Source of the DNA: Orientia tsutsugamushi str. Boryong
GTDB lineage: Bacteria; Pseudomonadota; Alphaproteobacteria; Rickettsiales; Rickettsiaceae
Length of the DNA: 64,000 bases
Direction of reading: 5' to 3'
Assembly (NCBI RefSeq): GCF_000063545.1
Contig: NC_009488.1
Span: forward strand, 1,736,001 to 1,800,000
Part shown: positions 20,297 through 30,129 of the stretch, in pieces
Position numbering within the stretch: the first letter of the stretch is position 1
Layout of the letters: each line of letters begins with the position of its first letter
Made by a program: the position numbers and the translations under genes
Notes under the pieces: model-generated
Database searches by the model: none
Seen by the model: only the letters and a program-made list of their open reading frames with translations
Told to the model about the DNA's origin: nothing

Positions 20297-20774
20297 GTAA
20301 TGTTCTATACTAAAAAATATCATGACAAACAACTTCGAGATACAGGAGAGCCATATTATATGCATCCATTAGAAGTAGCTTATATGATAGCAGACTACAG
20401 CTTTGAAACAGATACGATTATTACAGCAATACTACATGATACCATCGAAGACACAACACTAACTAAAGAAAAGATTGTTAAGGTATTTGGTAAAAAAATT
20501 GCAGAACAGGTTTCAGAACTCACCAGGATTAAGGATAATAAAAAAATCAGTTCTAGAGAAATGATTCAAACATTTTATAGGCAAAATAAAACAGAACTAT
20601 TATTAATTAAGCTTTTCGAGCGATTCCATAATATTCAGACTGTATCAATAAAACCTTATGAAAAAGACAAAAAATCGTCATTAGAACTCAGCAAGAATTT
20701 ATACCTCTTGCTAAGTACCTTAAATTACGAGAAATTGCCATAGAGCTAAATAAATACTGTGAGCTGTATGCTAG
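20297..20774 (+). pseudogene. SpoT/RelA-type HD-domain hydrolase fragment
   Basis: Short (p)ppGpp hydrolase-like protein of RAGE. Retained residues include the HD-domain ligands in GEPYYMHPLEVAY and ILHDTIEDTTLT, then LFERFHNIQT. The N-terminus is missing compared with the fragment at 54579, which starts ~30 residues earlier. The frame shifts near 20715; the continuing frame reads AKYLKLREIAIELNKYCELYA and is cut by the group II intron at 20775. The sequence beyond the intron is not spoT, so the 3' part has been lost. RAGEs commonly carry several spoT pieces. Confidence 0.8.
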
Positions 20775-22728
20775 GTGCGTCAAGAGAAAAGGTGAATTAA
20801 TCTCACTGGTGAAAGTCCAGTTATGGAAGGAGAAGCTAGATCCACCATATAGCGAGTCTTGTGCTGCTGAAGGTAACGACAGTAGTAAAGCGTAGACAGT
20901 GAAACATTCGAGCCGAAACCAAATGGTGAACGTGATAGCCCTGAAAGTGAGATGTAGTGGAAGCCGATATGTTCTAGCACATAGTAGGCAAAAGAAGATT
21001 GGAGGTCAAACTAGTAAAAATCCAAAAATTTTCAACCACCGGGGTCGCAGGCGTCAGCGAGTTTGTAAAGATTAATGACACAACTTGAGAAGTCCTTATA
21101 ACTCTTACGTAATTAAGTAAGTATTCAAAGTACAAGTGATGAAACATAAGGCTTTGGAGATGGTGTAAGGATGGCTGAGTTAGCCATAGTAGTGATGAAA
21201 CCTAGTAATGTGGGTGGAGCAAAGGGTTAGCAGAAAAGTAAGAATGCAAGAGGGAAACAATGGCTGTACACAGCATAGACAGAAATACATGGTTAACGAA
21301 ACTTGAGCGTATAAAGTTGCTATCATCGAAAAATCAAGACATAAAGTTTAATAATCTAAATCAAGACATAAAGTTTAATAATCTTGGACATATCATTGAT
21401 TTAAAGATATTAGAAGAACAATATAAGGAACTCGATAGCAAGAAAGCGATAGGAATAGATGGTATAACCAAAGAGGATTATGGTAAGAAGTTGAAAGCAA
21501 ATCTGCTCTCGCTTCTTACTAGAATTTGCAATGGGAAATATCAGGCTAAACCTGCACGAATAACAGAAATTCCAAAAGAAGATGGAGGCAAAAGACCTTT
21601 GGTAATATCATGTTTTGAAGATAAGATAATCGAGTCTACAGTAAGCAAGATACTAAACTCTGTGTTTGAGCAAATATTCTTTTAAAGTATTCATATGGAT
21701 TTCGACCTAAATTAAATGCACACGACGCTTTAAGGGAGTTAAATAGACTTACGTATAACTTCAATAAAGGGGCTATAGTAGAGATTGATATAACAAAGTG
21801 TTTCAATACAATCAAGCATTGTGAGTTGATGGAATTTCTAAGAAAGAGAATATCTGACAAGAAATTTCTAAGACTAGTTATGAAACTGATTGAAACACCA
21901 ATCATAGAAAATGGTACTATAGTTACTAACAAAGAAGGTTGTCGTCAAGGATCAATAGTTTCACCAATCCTGGCAAATGTCTTTCTGCATTATGTTATAG
22001 ATAGCTGGTTTGCAAAAATCAGCAAAGAAAACTTAATGGGACAAACAGGAATGGTGAGGTACTGCGACGATATGGTATTTGTCTTTGAAAGGGAAGCAGA
22101 TGCGAAAAGGTTTTATGATGTTTTGCCTAAAAGGTTAAATAAGTATGGGCTAAATATCAATGAAGCTAAATCACAAATGATAAAATCTGGTAGAGACCAT
22201 GCTGCAAATTTAGCCCAACAATGCAGGAAGATCGCAAGTTATAATTTTCTTGGATTTACTTGCTATTGGAGAAAATCAAGATTTGGCATAACATGGAGAC
22301 TAAAATATACCTCAAGGAGAGATCGTTTTACTGAGAAACTGAAAGGACTGAGAAAATATTTGCGTAGTCAGCTAAACAAGCAAGATAAAACACAAACATT
22401 ATCACAAGTCATTAGAGTTATTAGGTGAATGGATCAACTATCATGGTATATCTGATAATAAAAGACGAGTAAGTTCATTTATCAACCAAAGTAAACGGGC
22501 AATATATAACTGGTTTAATAGAATGGGAGGAAAACGTAAGATGAATTGGAAAAGACTAACCGAGATACTTAAAAGAGTAAATTTTCCTAAAATTGGAAAG
22601 ATTGTCTCAATGTTCTAGACAACAAATAAGGCATAATGCTTATCTTATTTTTGAGAGCCGGATGCGGTAATTCTGCAAGTCCGGTTCTGAGGAGGGGCCT
22701 AATTGAGCAATTGGTTAGGTCTACTCAC
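20775..22728 (+). mobile_element. Group II intron copy 2
   Basis: Begins GTGCGTCAAGAG and ends CTACTCAC with the same domain V and VI hairpins as copy 1; 1954 bases. It lies between a spoT fragment on the left and an inverted ankyrin-gene fragment on the right. The two flanks belong to different genes, so recombination followed or accompanied insertion. The ribozyme looks intact, but its protein gene is broken, so splicing or movement would need the protein from another copy. Confidence 0.87.
21260..22618 (+). pseudogene. Group II intron reverse transcriptase, broken copy 2
   Basis: Very close to the protein of copy 1, including the nine-residue tandem repeat and YCDD box. A two-base insertion at about 21680 (TTCTTTTAAAG against TTCTTAAAG in copy 1) shifts the frame after EQIFF, separating RT0-2 from RT3-7. 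The late +1 shift after VIRVIR at 22428 is shared with the other copies. The remainder of the maturase domain runs in the +1 frame to 22618. Confidence 0.85.
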
Positions 22729-22966
22729 ACAACAACAAGATGGTAAAGCAGTGTGCCCATCATTATTTTTTGCGTTTACGTTAGCTCCATTGTTCAGCAA
22801 AATCTTAGCAATATGTAGATTCTTATATTTCAAAGATACATGTAAAGCGGTGATACCATCTTTATATTTTGAATTTACAAAGTGTGCTATTCTTGCTGTA
22901 CTTTTTCAATATCGCCTCTTTAATAGCTCGATGTAAAGCATATTTAGTTTTAGATTTAGATATCAT
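22729..22966 (-). pseudogene. Ankyrin-repeat protein, N-terminal fragment
   Basis: From ATG 22966 the reading is MISKSKTKYALHRAIKE, then frameshifts, then KYKDGITALHVSLKYKNLHI and AKILLNNGANVNAKNNDGHTAL, a classic ankyrin repeat (TALH...AKLLLNNGANVN). The gene is cut off where the group II intron starts at 22728. Orientia encodes many ankyrin proteins, several of them type I secreted effectors. This one is only a remnant. It overlaps nothing but ends three bases before the trpS stop. Confidence 0.8.
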
Positions 22967-22968
22967 AT

Positions 22969-23976
22969 TTATGTTGACAAAATTTGTAGTCCAAATTTTT
23001 GTTTTACTTTTGTTATGGTTTTTTCAGCTATTATTTTAGCCTGATTAGCCCCTGTAATCAATACTTGATTAACATAATCTAAATTATTCATATAATTATT
23101 ATATTCTTTCAAAATAGGGTTAAGACAATCAATAATTAACATTGCTAAGTCTTTTTTAAATTTAGTTAATTCTGCATATTCATATTCTTTTACTATATCA
23201 TTAGTGGTTTTATTAGATAGTGCAGCAAATATATTAATTAGATTAGAAATCTCTGGTCTGCTTGTAGGGTCATATGTGATTTGAGTATAGCAATCAGTTT
23301 TTGCTTTTTGCAACTTTCTAAAAATAACGTCTTGTGAATCAGTTAGATTAATTCTACTAAAATCAGAGATATCTGACTTACTCATTTTTTTTCTGCCATC
23401 TTTTAGACTCATGATTTTTCCTGCTGTATGATCTATAAATAGTTCCGGTAACTTGAAAATGGTATCATCATTAAACTTATGATGGATTATTTTAACTATA
23501 TCTCTTACTAGTTCTAAATGTTGCTTTTGATCAGCCCCAACTGGTACTAAATCTGCTTGATATAACAGAACATCTGCAGCCATCAGTACAGGATATGCTA
23601 GCAATCCTAAGTTGATATTATTTGAGCTGCATTTGATAGTTTTATCTTTAAATTGAGTCATTCGTTTTAATTGTCCAAGTGGAGTAACGCAATTTAGTAT
23701 CCATGCAAGCTCTGAATGTTCTTTAACATCAGATTGAAGAAAAATTATTGATTGTTTGGGATTTATTCCGCATGCTAGAAGCATGCAAGCTGAACTAAAT
23801 ATCGACTCACTTAGTTTCAATGATTCTTGTGAAGTAGTAATTGAATGTAGATTAGCAAGAAAAAATATGGACTGAAATTTTGATTGCATTTGAACCCATT
23901 TCTGTATAGATCCTAAATAATTGCCAAGATGCTGCTTTCCTGTAACCTGTATACCAGATAATATACGTTTGGACAT
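22969..23976 (-). CDS. trpS: Tryptophanyl-tRNA synthetase
   Basis: Class Ic aminoacyl-tRNA synthetase that charges tRNA-Trp. The HIGH-type motif is TGKQHLGNYLGS near the N-terminus, the tryptophan pocket includes ADVLLYQADLVPVGADQKQH, and the KMSKS loop is GRKKMSKSD. Length of 335 residues is typical of the bacterial enzyme. It is the only core gene between two RAGE-derived regions. Being essential, it shows how tightly mobile DNA surrounds required genes here. The ATG at 23976 gives the usual start MSKRILSGIQ. Confidence 0.96.
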   Translation of the reverse strand: MSKRILSGIQVTGKQHLGNYLGSIQKWVQMQSKFQSIFFLANLHSITTSQESLKLSESIFSSACMLLACGINPKQSIIFLQSDVKEHSELAWILNCVTPLGQLKRMTQFKDKTIKCSSNNINLGLLAYPVLMAADVLLYQADLVPVGADQKQHLELVRDIVKIIHHKFNDDTIFKLPELFIDHTAGKIMSLKDGRKKMSKSDISDFSRINLTDSQDVIFRKLQKAKTDCYTQITYDPTSRPEISNLINIFAALSNKTTNDIVKEYEYAELTKFKKDLAMLIIDCLNPILKEYNNYMNNLDYVNQVLITGANQAKIIAEKTITKVKQKFGLQILST

Positions 23977-24094
23977 TAATATACCTGACTTTAAATGTTT
24001 TAAATGGTGTTTATTATAAACATATTTGAAGTTTTTAGCATTAATAATTTTTTAAATTCTAATTTTGAAGTATTAAAATAAAAAAGTAATTAGT

Positions 24095-24388
24095 ATGACA
24101 TATTCGATATATTTTGGAAAAAAGTACTGGACATAAAGGGAAGAGAGAAAATTACTTTTGAAAAAGTATCAAAATATTTTGTGATAGGAAAGAATACAGT
24201 ATTTGTATTTAGTAAAAACATATTGTAGTTAAAAAACAGAAACAGAGCTCCAATAAAAGCCTTTATTGATAAACTAAAATGAAGATGTGAGCCAATATAG
24301 TGACACATATTAATACGAAAGAGCTAAAGGACTATGAGTAAGTAAGTCTGGTGTACAAAAAGCATTAAAGAGATTAAATTATTACATA
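24095..24388 (+). pseudogene. IS630-type transposase N-terminal fragment
   Basis: Reads MTYSIYF, a frameshift, VLDIKGREKITFEKVSKYFV and IGKNTVFVFSKNIL, then stops with continuing similarity (NRAPIKAFIDKLK, SGVQKALKRLN in other frames). This is the helix-turn-helix N-terminus of a common Rickettsiales IS630-type transposase; the C-terminal part of the same kind of enzyme is degraded at 9686-10260. It is cut by the IS5-family element starting at 24389. Confidence 0.65.
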
Positions 24389-25296
24389 AGACTTCTTTCG
24401 AAACTATACAATGATGTAAAATGGTGTTATAAAAATCTGATTTGAAGTAACAATGAAATTAGATCAGATTAAAGAGTTAAAGGATGAAAAATTTCGTCGA
24501 TTAACAGTAGTAAGGAAGGGAACATTCTCAAAGATGGTGGATATTTTGAGGAAAGCTGATGGTGTTAAGAAATCAAAAGGAGGGCGTAAAAATAAGCTCA
24601 ATTTGGAGGAACAGTTATTGATGGCCTTAGAATACCTTAGAGAATACCGTACTTATTTTCATATAGGTCAGAACTATGGGATTAGTGAAAGTTCAGCATA
24701 TAAAGCTGTAAAATGGGTAGAAGACACCTTAGTTAAACACCCAAACTTTGCTCTTCCAGGTCGTAAAGCTCTAATGAATAGCGATATGAATTATGAAGTA
24801 GTCTTGATTGGTGCTACTGAGAGTCCTATAGAAGGACCTAAAAAAAAATAAAAATTCTATTATTCGGGAAAGAAGAAAAAGCATACACTAAAAACTCAAA
24901 TAGTGGTAGACAAGAAAACGCACCAAGTAATATGTACAGATTTTTCTAACGGTAAAAAACATGACTTTAGATTATTTAAGGAATCCAAAATTCTTATCCA
25001 TCCTAAGATTAAAGCGATTACTGATACAGGATATCAAGGTATACAAAAAATTCGCAATAATTCTGCATTACCAAAGAAAAAAAGCAAGAAAAATCCTTTA
25101 ACTAAAAATGATAAAAAGAATAATCGTAGGTTAGCAGGAAAAAGAGTTGTCAATGAAAACGTTATTGCTATGCTAAAACGGTTCAAAATTATTGCTGACA
25201 AATATCGAAATAGACGTAAAAGATTCGGTCTTAGATTTAATTTGATCTCTGGCATTTATAATTTTGAACTACCTTAACCAGTTTCGAAAGAGGTCT
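24389..25296 (+). mobile_element. IS5-family insertion sequence, copy 1
   Basis: 908 bases with terminal repeats AGACTTCTTTCGAAACT and AGTTTCGAAAGAGGTCT. It encodes a two-frame transposase. The flanking trinucleotides are ATA and ATT, so no clean target duplication remains. The element end together with the last part of the transposase gene is the source of the short palindromes scattered through the window. Target duplications of ANT at other copies fit the ISL2 subgroup of IS5. Confidence 0.9.
24453..25277 (+). pseudogene. IS5-family transposase, two frames, catalytic Asp lost
   Basis: First frame (24453-24851) has the helix-turn-helix region (GISESSAYKAVKWVE) and the first catalytic strand. 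There the sequence is VLIGATESPIEGP, whereas copy 2 has the normal VLIDATESPIERP, so the first DDE aspartate is replaced by glycine. The frame ends in a run of nine A followed by TAA. The second frame (open to 25277) holds ITDTGYQGI (second Asp) and VNENVIAMLKRFKI (Glu region). The two frames are related by -1, typical of programmed slippage at A runs in IS elements. Likely inactive because of the Asp loss. Confidence 0.85.
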
Positions 25297-25400
25297 ATTG
25301 TCTTTAATTATTATCCTATTTTCAACTTCAATAGTTAGCTTTCTCCATTCTGTTGGAATGATATTTCCAATAAAGTTATAAAATATTATGTGATTATTGT
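25297..25400 (-). pseudogene. Internally deleted scrap of the replication initiator
   Basis: On the minus strand it reads FYNFIGNIIPTEWRKL, then after a deletion IEVENRIIIKD. These match two separate parts of the initiator at 51339 (FYNFIGNIIPPEWRKL and IEVENRTIIKD). It lies between an IS5 copy and a group II intron scrap. Confidence 0.8.
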
Positions 25401-25530
25401 GTGAGTAGACCTAACCAATCGCTCAATTAGAACCATCTTCAGAGCCTGATTTGCAGAATTACCGCATTCTTATTCCCGAAAAATAAGATAAGCTTTATGC
25501 CTGATTTGTTGGAAAATTTACTCTTTTAAC
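25401..25530 (-). mobile_element. 3' end fragment of a group II intron
   Basis: On the minus strand it ends CTACTCAC at 25401, preceded by degraded domain V/VI sequence (ATGCGGTAATTCTGCAAAT) and by the TTATGCCTGATTTGTTG complement that corresponds to the copy 1 segment after the RT stop. About 25 bases present in copy 1 are deleted. Several domain V pairs are mismatched, so it cannot be catalytic. Confidence 0.8.
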
Positions 25531-25615
25531 GCCAGATTATGATAAGAAAAAATATGAAAAGCATAATGAAAAAGGTCTACAAGAGATAATGTACAATTAT
25601 AATTATGCAATATAT
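25531..25615. repeat. Terminal fragment of the ~330-base inverted-repeat element
   Basis: Carries AACGCCAGATTATGATAAG and AAGGTCTACAAGAGATAATG, matching the terminus and subterminal part of the element that is complete at 30244-30573. The other end is absent. Confidence 0.6.
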
Positions 25616-26482
25616 TTATAGTCATTTACAAATGAAGTTTGAGCATAGAAAAAAGAGATAATAGAATTAGCAAATTGAGTAATTTGATGTTTAATCCACA
25701 GCTTCATATTAGCCGAAAACTTTTCTATCGGATTTAAATCTGGAGAATAAGGTGGAAGAAAAATAACTTTACAACCAACAGATTCTATTAACTCTTTAGT
25801 TTTTTTAGACTTATGAAAAGCAGCATTATCCATTACTACAAACTGAGCAGGCTCTAACTCATTAATTAATACCTGCTGCACCCAAGCTTCAAATAATCTT
25901 GTATTACATATGCACCATTAAATATCATAGGTGCGATTGATTTATTATTAACATAACCAGCTATAATATTTGTACGCTCGTAATATTTACCACTCTTTTT
26001 GCTGCTTACATGAGTTCCTTTTTTCTCCACCCTCTATTCTTGCATATAGACATTTCAATGCCACTTTCATCTATGTATACCAAGTTTTCCTTAGGTATAG
26101 CACACTTATTCACTTGTTGATATTTTTCTCTTATTTCTGGTTTTGCTTCCATGTAGGTAAACGTTTTTTTTATAACTATAGCCGAATTTTTTCATATAAT
26201 AACTCGCTACCCTTATTGAAATTCCAAAATGTTTCCCTGCTTGTGCCAGAGTTAGATTTTGATTTAGCGAAATGTATTTTTCAAATTCTATCTTATATAT
26301 TTTCCTTTTTTACCAAGACGATCTCTTTCTTTATAATGACCTTCTGATTTATATCTTTTATACCAATTTCTTACTGTGTTTGCTGCTATATCAAATTTTA
26401 CTGAAGCAGCATTACAACTTTTTCCTTGATTAACACATTTTATTACTTTCTCCCAAAAGTCTTGGCTATATGATTTTGGCAT
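25603..26482 (-). pseudogene. IS630-family transposase, broken
   Basis: N-terminal frame (from ATG 26482) is MPKSYSQDFWEKVIKCVNQG with a helix-turn-helix (AASVKFDIAANTVRNWYKRYK). The C-terminal frame contains FVVMDNAAFHKSKKT (second catalytic Asp strand) and IFLPPYSPDLNPIEKF (third, Glu). Between them are several stops and frame changes. The normal stop within the right terminal repeat is lost by one added base, so the frame runs 10 codons further. Intact IS630 enzymes have these parts in one frame, so this copy is dead, although the ends look usable. Confidence 0.85.
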
Positions 26483-26513
26483 TTTCTTTTCAGAATACTA
26501 TGCTTAAACTTCA
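25619..26513 (-). mobile_element. IS630-family element, nearly full length
   Basis: Left end TAGTCATTTACAAATGAAGTTTGAGC and the right end (complement AATGAAGTTTAAGCATAG) form the inverted termini. The right end is joined to an IS5-type palindrome at 26516. This is the parent type of the deleted derivatives at 9432, 29893 and 57755. Confidence 0.75.
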
Positions 26514-26515
26514 TT

Positions 26516-26660
26516 AGACTTCTTTCGAAAACTGGGTTAACGTAGTTCAAAATTATAAATACCAGAGATCAAATTAAATCTAAGACCGAATCTTTCACGT
26601 CTATTTCGATATTTATCAGCAATAATTTTGAACTACGTTAACCAGTTTCGAAAGAGGTCT
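26516..26660. repeat. IS5-type palindromic miniature element
   Basis: 145 bases, ends AGACTTCTTTCGAAAACTGG and the complement of AGACCTCTTTCGAAACTGG. Flanks are ATT and AAT, so the duplication is not perfect. It separates the IS630 copy from the integrase remnant. Confidence 0.82.
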
Positions 26661-27134
26661 AATGCTTGTGCATAAGTATGTACTCTGTCAGCATTCTCTT
26701 TCCAGTTTATAGTATATATTTTGGCATACTCTTCAATATACTTATAACACAGCTCTTTGAATGTAATATCGTTAGCTTTTCTTTCTCTTTCTTTTATACG
26801 TTTCTCATTTTCTTCTATCTGTTGTTGACGTTTTACTGCTCTTGGATCTATTCCTTTCGCCATTAATGTCTTTAATTCTCTTGCTATTTTTCTAGCTTCT
26901 TTAATAGATAAATCTGGAAATACCCCTATCGTTATTTTTAAACTCTGGTTTTTAAATTTTTGTTCTAAAAACCCATGTTTTTCTTACTCTTACTCCACGG
27001 ACTACCCATGAGATTTTCAGTTTAAGTCCTATTGTATCTGGATCGTGGATAATTAATAATTTTTCTCCCTCAGGGATATTAATTTTATTTAATAACCGCT
27101 TTCTAAACTTTGATGATAATGATATTGAAGGCAT
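26661..27134 (-). pseudogene. Tyrosine integrase, N-terminal fragment
   Basis: From ATG 27134: MPSISLSSKFRKRLLNKINI, then DTIGLKLKISWVVRGVRVRK, the arm-type DNA-binding domain found at the N-terminus of P4-like integrases. Frameshifts follow; a later frame reads AKGIDPRAVKRQQQIEENEK and NDITFKELCYKYIEEYAKIY, the usual junction to the core-binding domain. The catalytic domain (R..HxxR..Y) is lost where the IS5-type palindrome begins. RAGEs integrate with such enzymes, so this marks a former element end. Confidence 0.82.
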
Positions 27135-27552
27135 AATTACCCCACATAATATTAATGTTGATATTATTAATATATATTACGCTTTATTAAACATCTGATA
27201 TAAATTATGCTTTTTTTGATATCAAATTTTTTATACTAAATTTGTTCATTATACGTATAACTTGAAAATCATTTATCAATCCTAGGTTGTATATATTTTT
27301 CGATCATTAGATTAACCCCTAGATTGAAAACTGGATCCAAATTCCCTAAATTTTTTTTCAACCTTTTGCTTTAATTTTTTTGTTATATTGACAAATATTG
27401 TAATTATATTTATAGTTAAAGTTGAAGATTGATTATAAATATTAATAAAAGTTAACATAAGTTAATAGTAGGTTCTATAAAGTGTAGAAGTTAATAAAAA
27501 TTAACCTTTCTTCTCCCTTATACTTGATCTACCTTTGCACATTTTCCTATAG
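27135..27552. other. Spacer upstream of integrase remnant, no gene seen
   Basis: AT-rich, without coding sequence. It holds TTTCAACCTTTTG near 27356, matching the direct repeats found before the replication initiator at 51250, and a run of short TTAA-containing repeats (AGTTAACATAAGTTAATAG, AGTTAATAAAAATTAACC). It may include the old attachment site of the RAGE, but no duplicated att sequence was found. Confidence 0.4.
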
Positions 27553-28863
27553 AACATCTTATTGATTTAAAGATGTTAGAAGAACAATATAAGGAACTCG
27601 ATAGCAAGAAAGCGATAGGAATAGATGGTATAACCAAAGAGGATTATGGTAAGAAGTTGAAAGCAAATCTGCTCTCGCTTCTTACTAGAATTTGCAATGG
27701 GAAATATCAGGCTAAACCTGCACGAATAACGGAAATTCCAAAAGAAGATGGAGGGCAAAAGACCTTTGATAATATCATGTTTTGAAGATAAGATAATCGA
27801 GTCTACAGTAAGCAAGATATTAAACTCTGTGTTTGAGCCAATATTCTTAAAGTATTCCTATGGATTTCGACCTAAATTAAATGCACACGACGCTTTAAGG
27901 GAGTTAAATAGACTTACGTATAACTTCAATAAAGGGGCTATAGTAGAGATTGATATAACAAAGTGTTTCAATACAATCAAGCATTGTGAGTTGATGTAAT
28001 TTCTAAGACTAGTTATGAAACTGATTGAAACACCAATCATAGAAAATGGTACTATAGTTACTAACAAAGAAGGTTGTCGTCAAGGATCAATAGTTTCACC
28101 AATCCTGGCAAATGTCTTTCTGCATTATGTTATAGATAGCTGGTTTGCAAAAATCAGCAAAGAAAACTTAATGGGACAAACAGGAATGGTGAGGTACTGC
28201 GACGATATGGTATTTGTCTTTGAAAGGGAAGCAGATGCGAAAAGGTTTTATGATGTTTTGCCTAAAAGGTTAAATAAGTATGGGCTAAATATCAATGAAG
28301 CTAAATCACAAATGATAAAATCTGGTAGAGACCATGCTGCAAATTTAGCCCAACAATGCAGGAAGATCGCAAGTTATAATTTTCTTGGATTTACTTGCTA
28401 TTGGAGAAAATCAAGATTTGGCATAACATGGAGACTAAAATATACCTCAAGGAGAGATCGTTTTACTGAGAAACTGAAAGGACTGAGAAAATATTTGCGT
28501 GCTCAGCTAAACAAGCAAGATAAAACACAAACATTATCACAAGTCATTAGAGTTATTAGGTGAATGGATCAACTATCATGGTATATCTGATAATAAAAGA
28601 CGAGTAAGTTCATTTATCAACCAAAGTAAACGGGCAATATATAACTGGTTTAATAGAATGGGAGGAAAACGTAAGATGAATTGGAAAAGACTAACCGAGA
28701 TACTTAAAAAAGTAAATTTTCCTAAAATTGGAAAGATTGTCTCAATGTTCTAGACAACAAATAAGGCATAATGCTTATCTTATTTTTGAGAGCCGGATGC
28801 GGTAATTCTGCAAGTACGGTTCTGAGGAGGGGCCTAATTGAGCAATTGGTTAGGTCTACTCAC
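27553..28863 (+). mobile_element. Group II intron copy 3, 5' truncated
   Basis: Starts inside the protein gene (homology begins near ATTGATTTAAAGAT) and runs to the intact 3' terminus CTACTCAC. The entire 5' ribozyme domain I is absent, which is the usual product of incomplete reverse transcription. Domain V carries TACGGTTC where copies 1 and 2 have TCCGGTTC, breaking a stem pair. It is followed by the same IS5-type arm as copy 1. Confidence 0.87.
27573..28753 (+). pseudogene. Group II intron reverse transcriptase, broken copy 3
   Basis: Lacks the first ~50 residues. An extra G near 27752 (GGAGGGC against GGAGGC) shifts the frame after KEDGG, and a deletion between two TTTCTAAG repeats at about 28000 removes a dozen residues and creates a stop. 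The frame from 28015 retains QGSIVSPILANVFL and RYCDDMVF. It shares several substitutions with copy 2 (for example CNGKYQ and QQCRKIASY) against copy 1, so copies 2 and 3 are the closer pair. Confidence 0.87.
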
Positions 28864-28929
28864 ATAGATTTAATTTGATCTCTGGCATTTATAATTTTGA
28901 ACTACATTAACCAGTTTCGAACGAGGTCT
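28864..28929. repeat. Right arm of IS5-type palindromic element after intron 3
   Basis: Begins ATAGATTTAATTTG directly at the intron end and closes with CGAACGAGGTCT, the same as 14791-14856 except for a few bases. The corresponding left arm is not present at the truncated 5' side. Confidence 0.82.
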
Positions 28930-29245
28930 AATACAAAAGGTCTACAAGAGATATTATGTAATATCTTTAAATATAGTTTCAATTAATAACAGTTTATTTA
29001 TTGCTCACATGTCTGTAAATGCAATTTTAGATAAGAAACAATTAAAAATATGTAATACAAGTGTTATAATGGTGAATGTTCAGGTTATTAAGTATAGTAT
29101 TATGAAAGAATATTTGTAGAAATATGAGCAATAAATAAACGGTTATTAATTGAAACTACAGATAATATATAATTATACATTATCTCTTGTATACCTTTTA
29201 CTCACTACCTTTCATATTTTCTCTTATCCTAAACTGACGTTATAA
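28930..29245. repeat. Inverted copy of the ~330-base element, one end missing
   Basis: Matches 30244-30573 in the opposite orientation. Its right terminus CTCTTATCCTAAACTGACGTT is present; the left terminus has been lost at the junction with the IS5-type arm. Together with the complete copy it forms a ~310-base inverted repeat around 29.2-30.2 kb. Confidence 0.8.
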
Positions 29246-29274
29246 TAACACAGTAGTCTTAAACATTGAATGGT

Positions 29275-29440
29275 GCCAATATCACTATTTGGTTTAGGCT
29301 CGAATATTTCACTGTATACGCTATACTCTTTACTACTGTCGTTACCTACAGCTGCATAAGACTAGCTACATGGTGGATTTAGCTTCTCATTCCATAACTG
29401 GACTTTCAACAGCGCGCCTTATCTTGACTTACCTACTACT
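29275..29440 (-). mobile_element. Domain I fragment of a group II intron
   Basis: On the minus strand it reads GAAAGTCCAGTTATGGAAT, AAGCTAAATCCACCATGTAG, GGTAACGACAGTAGTAAAGA and ATTCGAGCCTAAACCAAAT, corresponding in order to the first ~170 bases of intron copy 1. About 15% of positions differ, so it is an old relic. The 5' GTGCG is degraded (GTAAG). Confidence 0.8.
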
Positions 29441-29892
29441 AATGTTTACTACTACAGAGATGTAGCAAGTTTGCATTTGAATATTAGTTACAGCTATTGC
29501 GGTATGAGATTGGTAACTGTTGTGTACTAAGCGTGATAAAAAGCCTAACTAAAGTACTAATCTGGATGGAAAATATGAGCAAAGTAAAGTTAAAATTAGT
29601 TAAACTACAGTGAATCTTTGTATGAAAAATATCGTAAATGTAGAAGTAGATACTCCAGATAAATTTTGTTATATGGATAAAGCTGAAAAGCTTAGCTGTA
29701 AGAAGGAATACACAGTCTTCTTTAAAAATACCAGCTCCTCGGTGTAAAGAAGATAGCCAACTTAACGTATCTCTGATGAATAAAAGTAAGCCTATTATTA
29801 GGCAACTGATAGTAGGTAAGAGAGGTCTTAAAAAGCTAATGATACTGAGTCGAAAGACTACTGGAATTAATAACTTAGAGTATAAGCATTTA
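29441..29892. other. Unassigned spacer between intron relic and IS630 derivative
   Basis: Contains no long open frame. A short frame near 29619 reads MKNIVNVEVDTPDKFCYMDK before stopping; it is not recognised. Mixed GC-containing phrases (AGCTCCTCGGTGTAAAG, GAGTCGAAAGACTACTGG) suggest former coding or structured RNA, but I cannot name it. Confidence 0.35.
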
Positions 29893-30124
29893 TAGTCATC
29901 TACAATGAGGTTTGAGCATAGAAAGAAGCGATAAAATAGTTAATAGAATCTATGGTTGTAAAGTTATTTTTCTGCTACCTTATTTTCTAGATTTAAATCT
30001 GGTAGAAAAGTTTTGGGATAATATGAAGATGTGGAGTGGATTAGAAATCAAATTACTCAATTTGCTAAATCTTATGAATCTATTATCGCTTCTTTCTATG
30101 CTCAAACCTCATTGTAAATAACTA
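29893..30124. repeat. IS630-derived short element with transposase scrap
   Basis: Ends TAGTCATCTACAATGAGGTTTG and CAAACCTCATTGTAAATAACTA are inverted repeats. Inside, a plus-strand frame retains GCKVIFLLPYFLDLNLVEKFW and SIIASFYAQTSL, that is, the third catalytic strand of an IS630 enzyme with PPYSPDLNPIE decayed to LPYFLDLNLVE. About 650 bases are deleted relative to the copy at 25619. Confidence 0.75.
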
Positions 30125-30129
30125 TATAT

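Noticed and set aside
25970-26347. 125-codon plus-strand frame in the IS630 copy
   Set aside because: Antisense to the degraded transposase.
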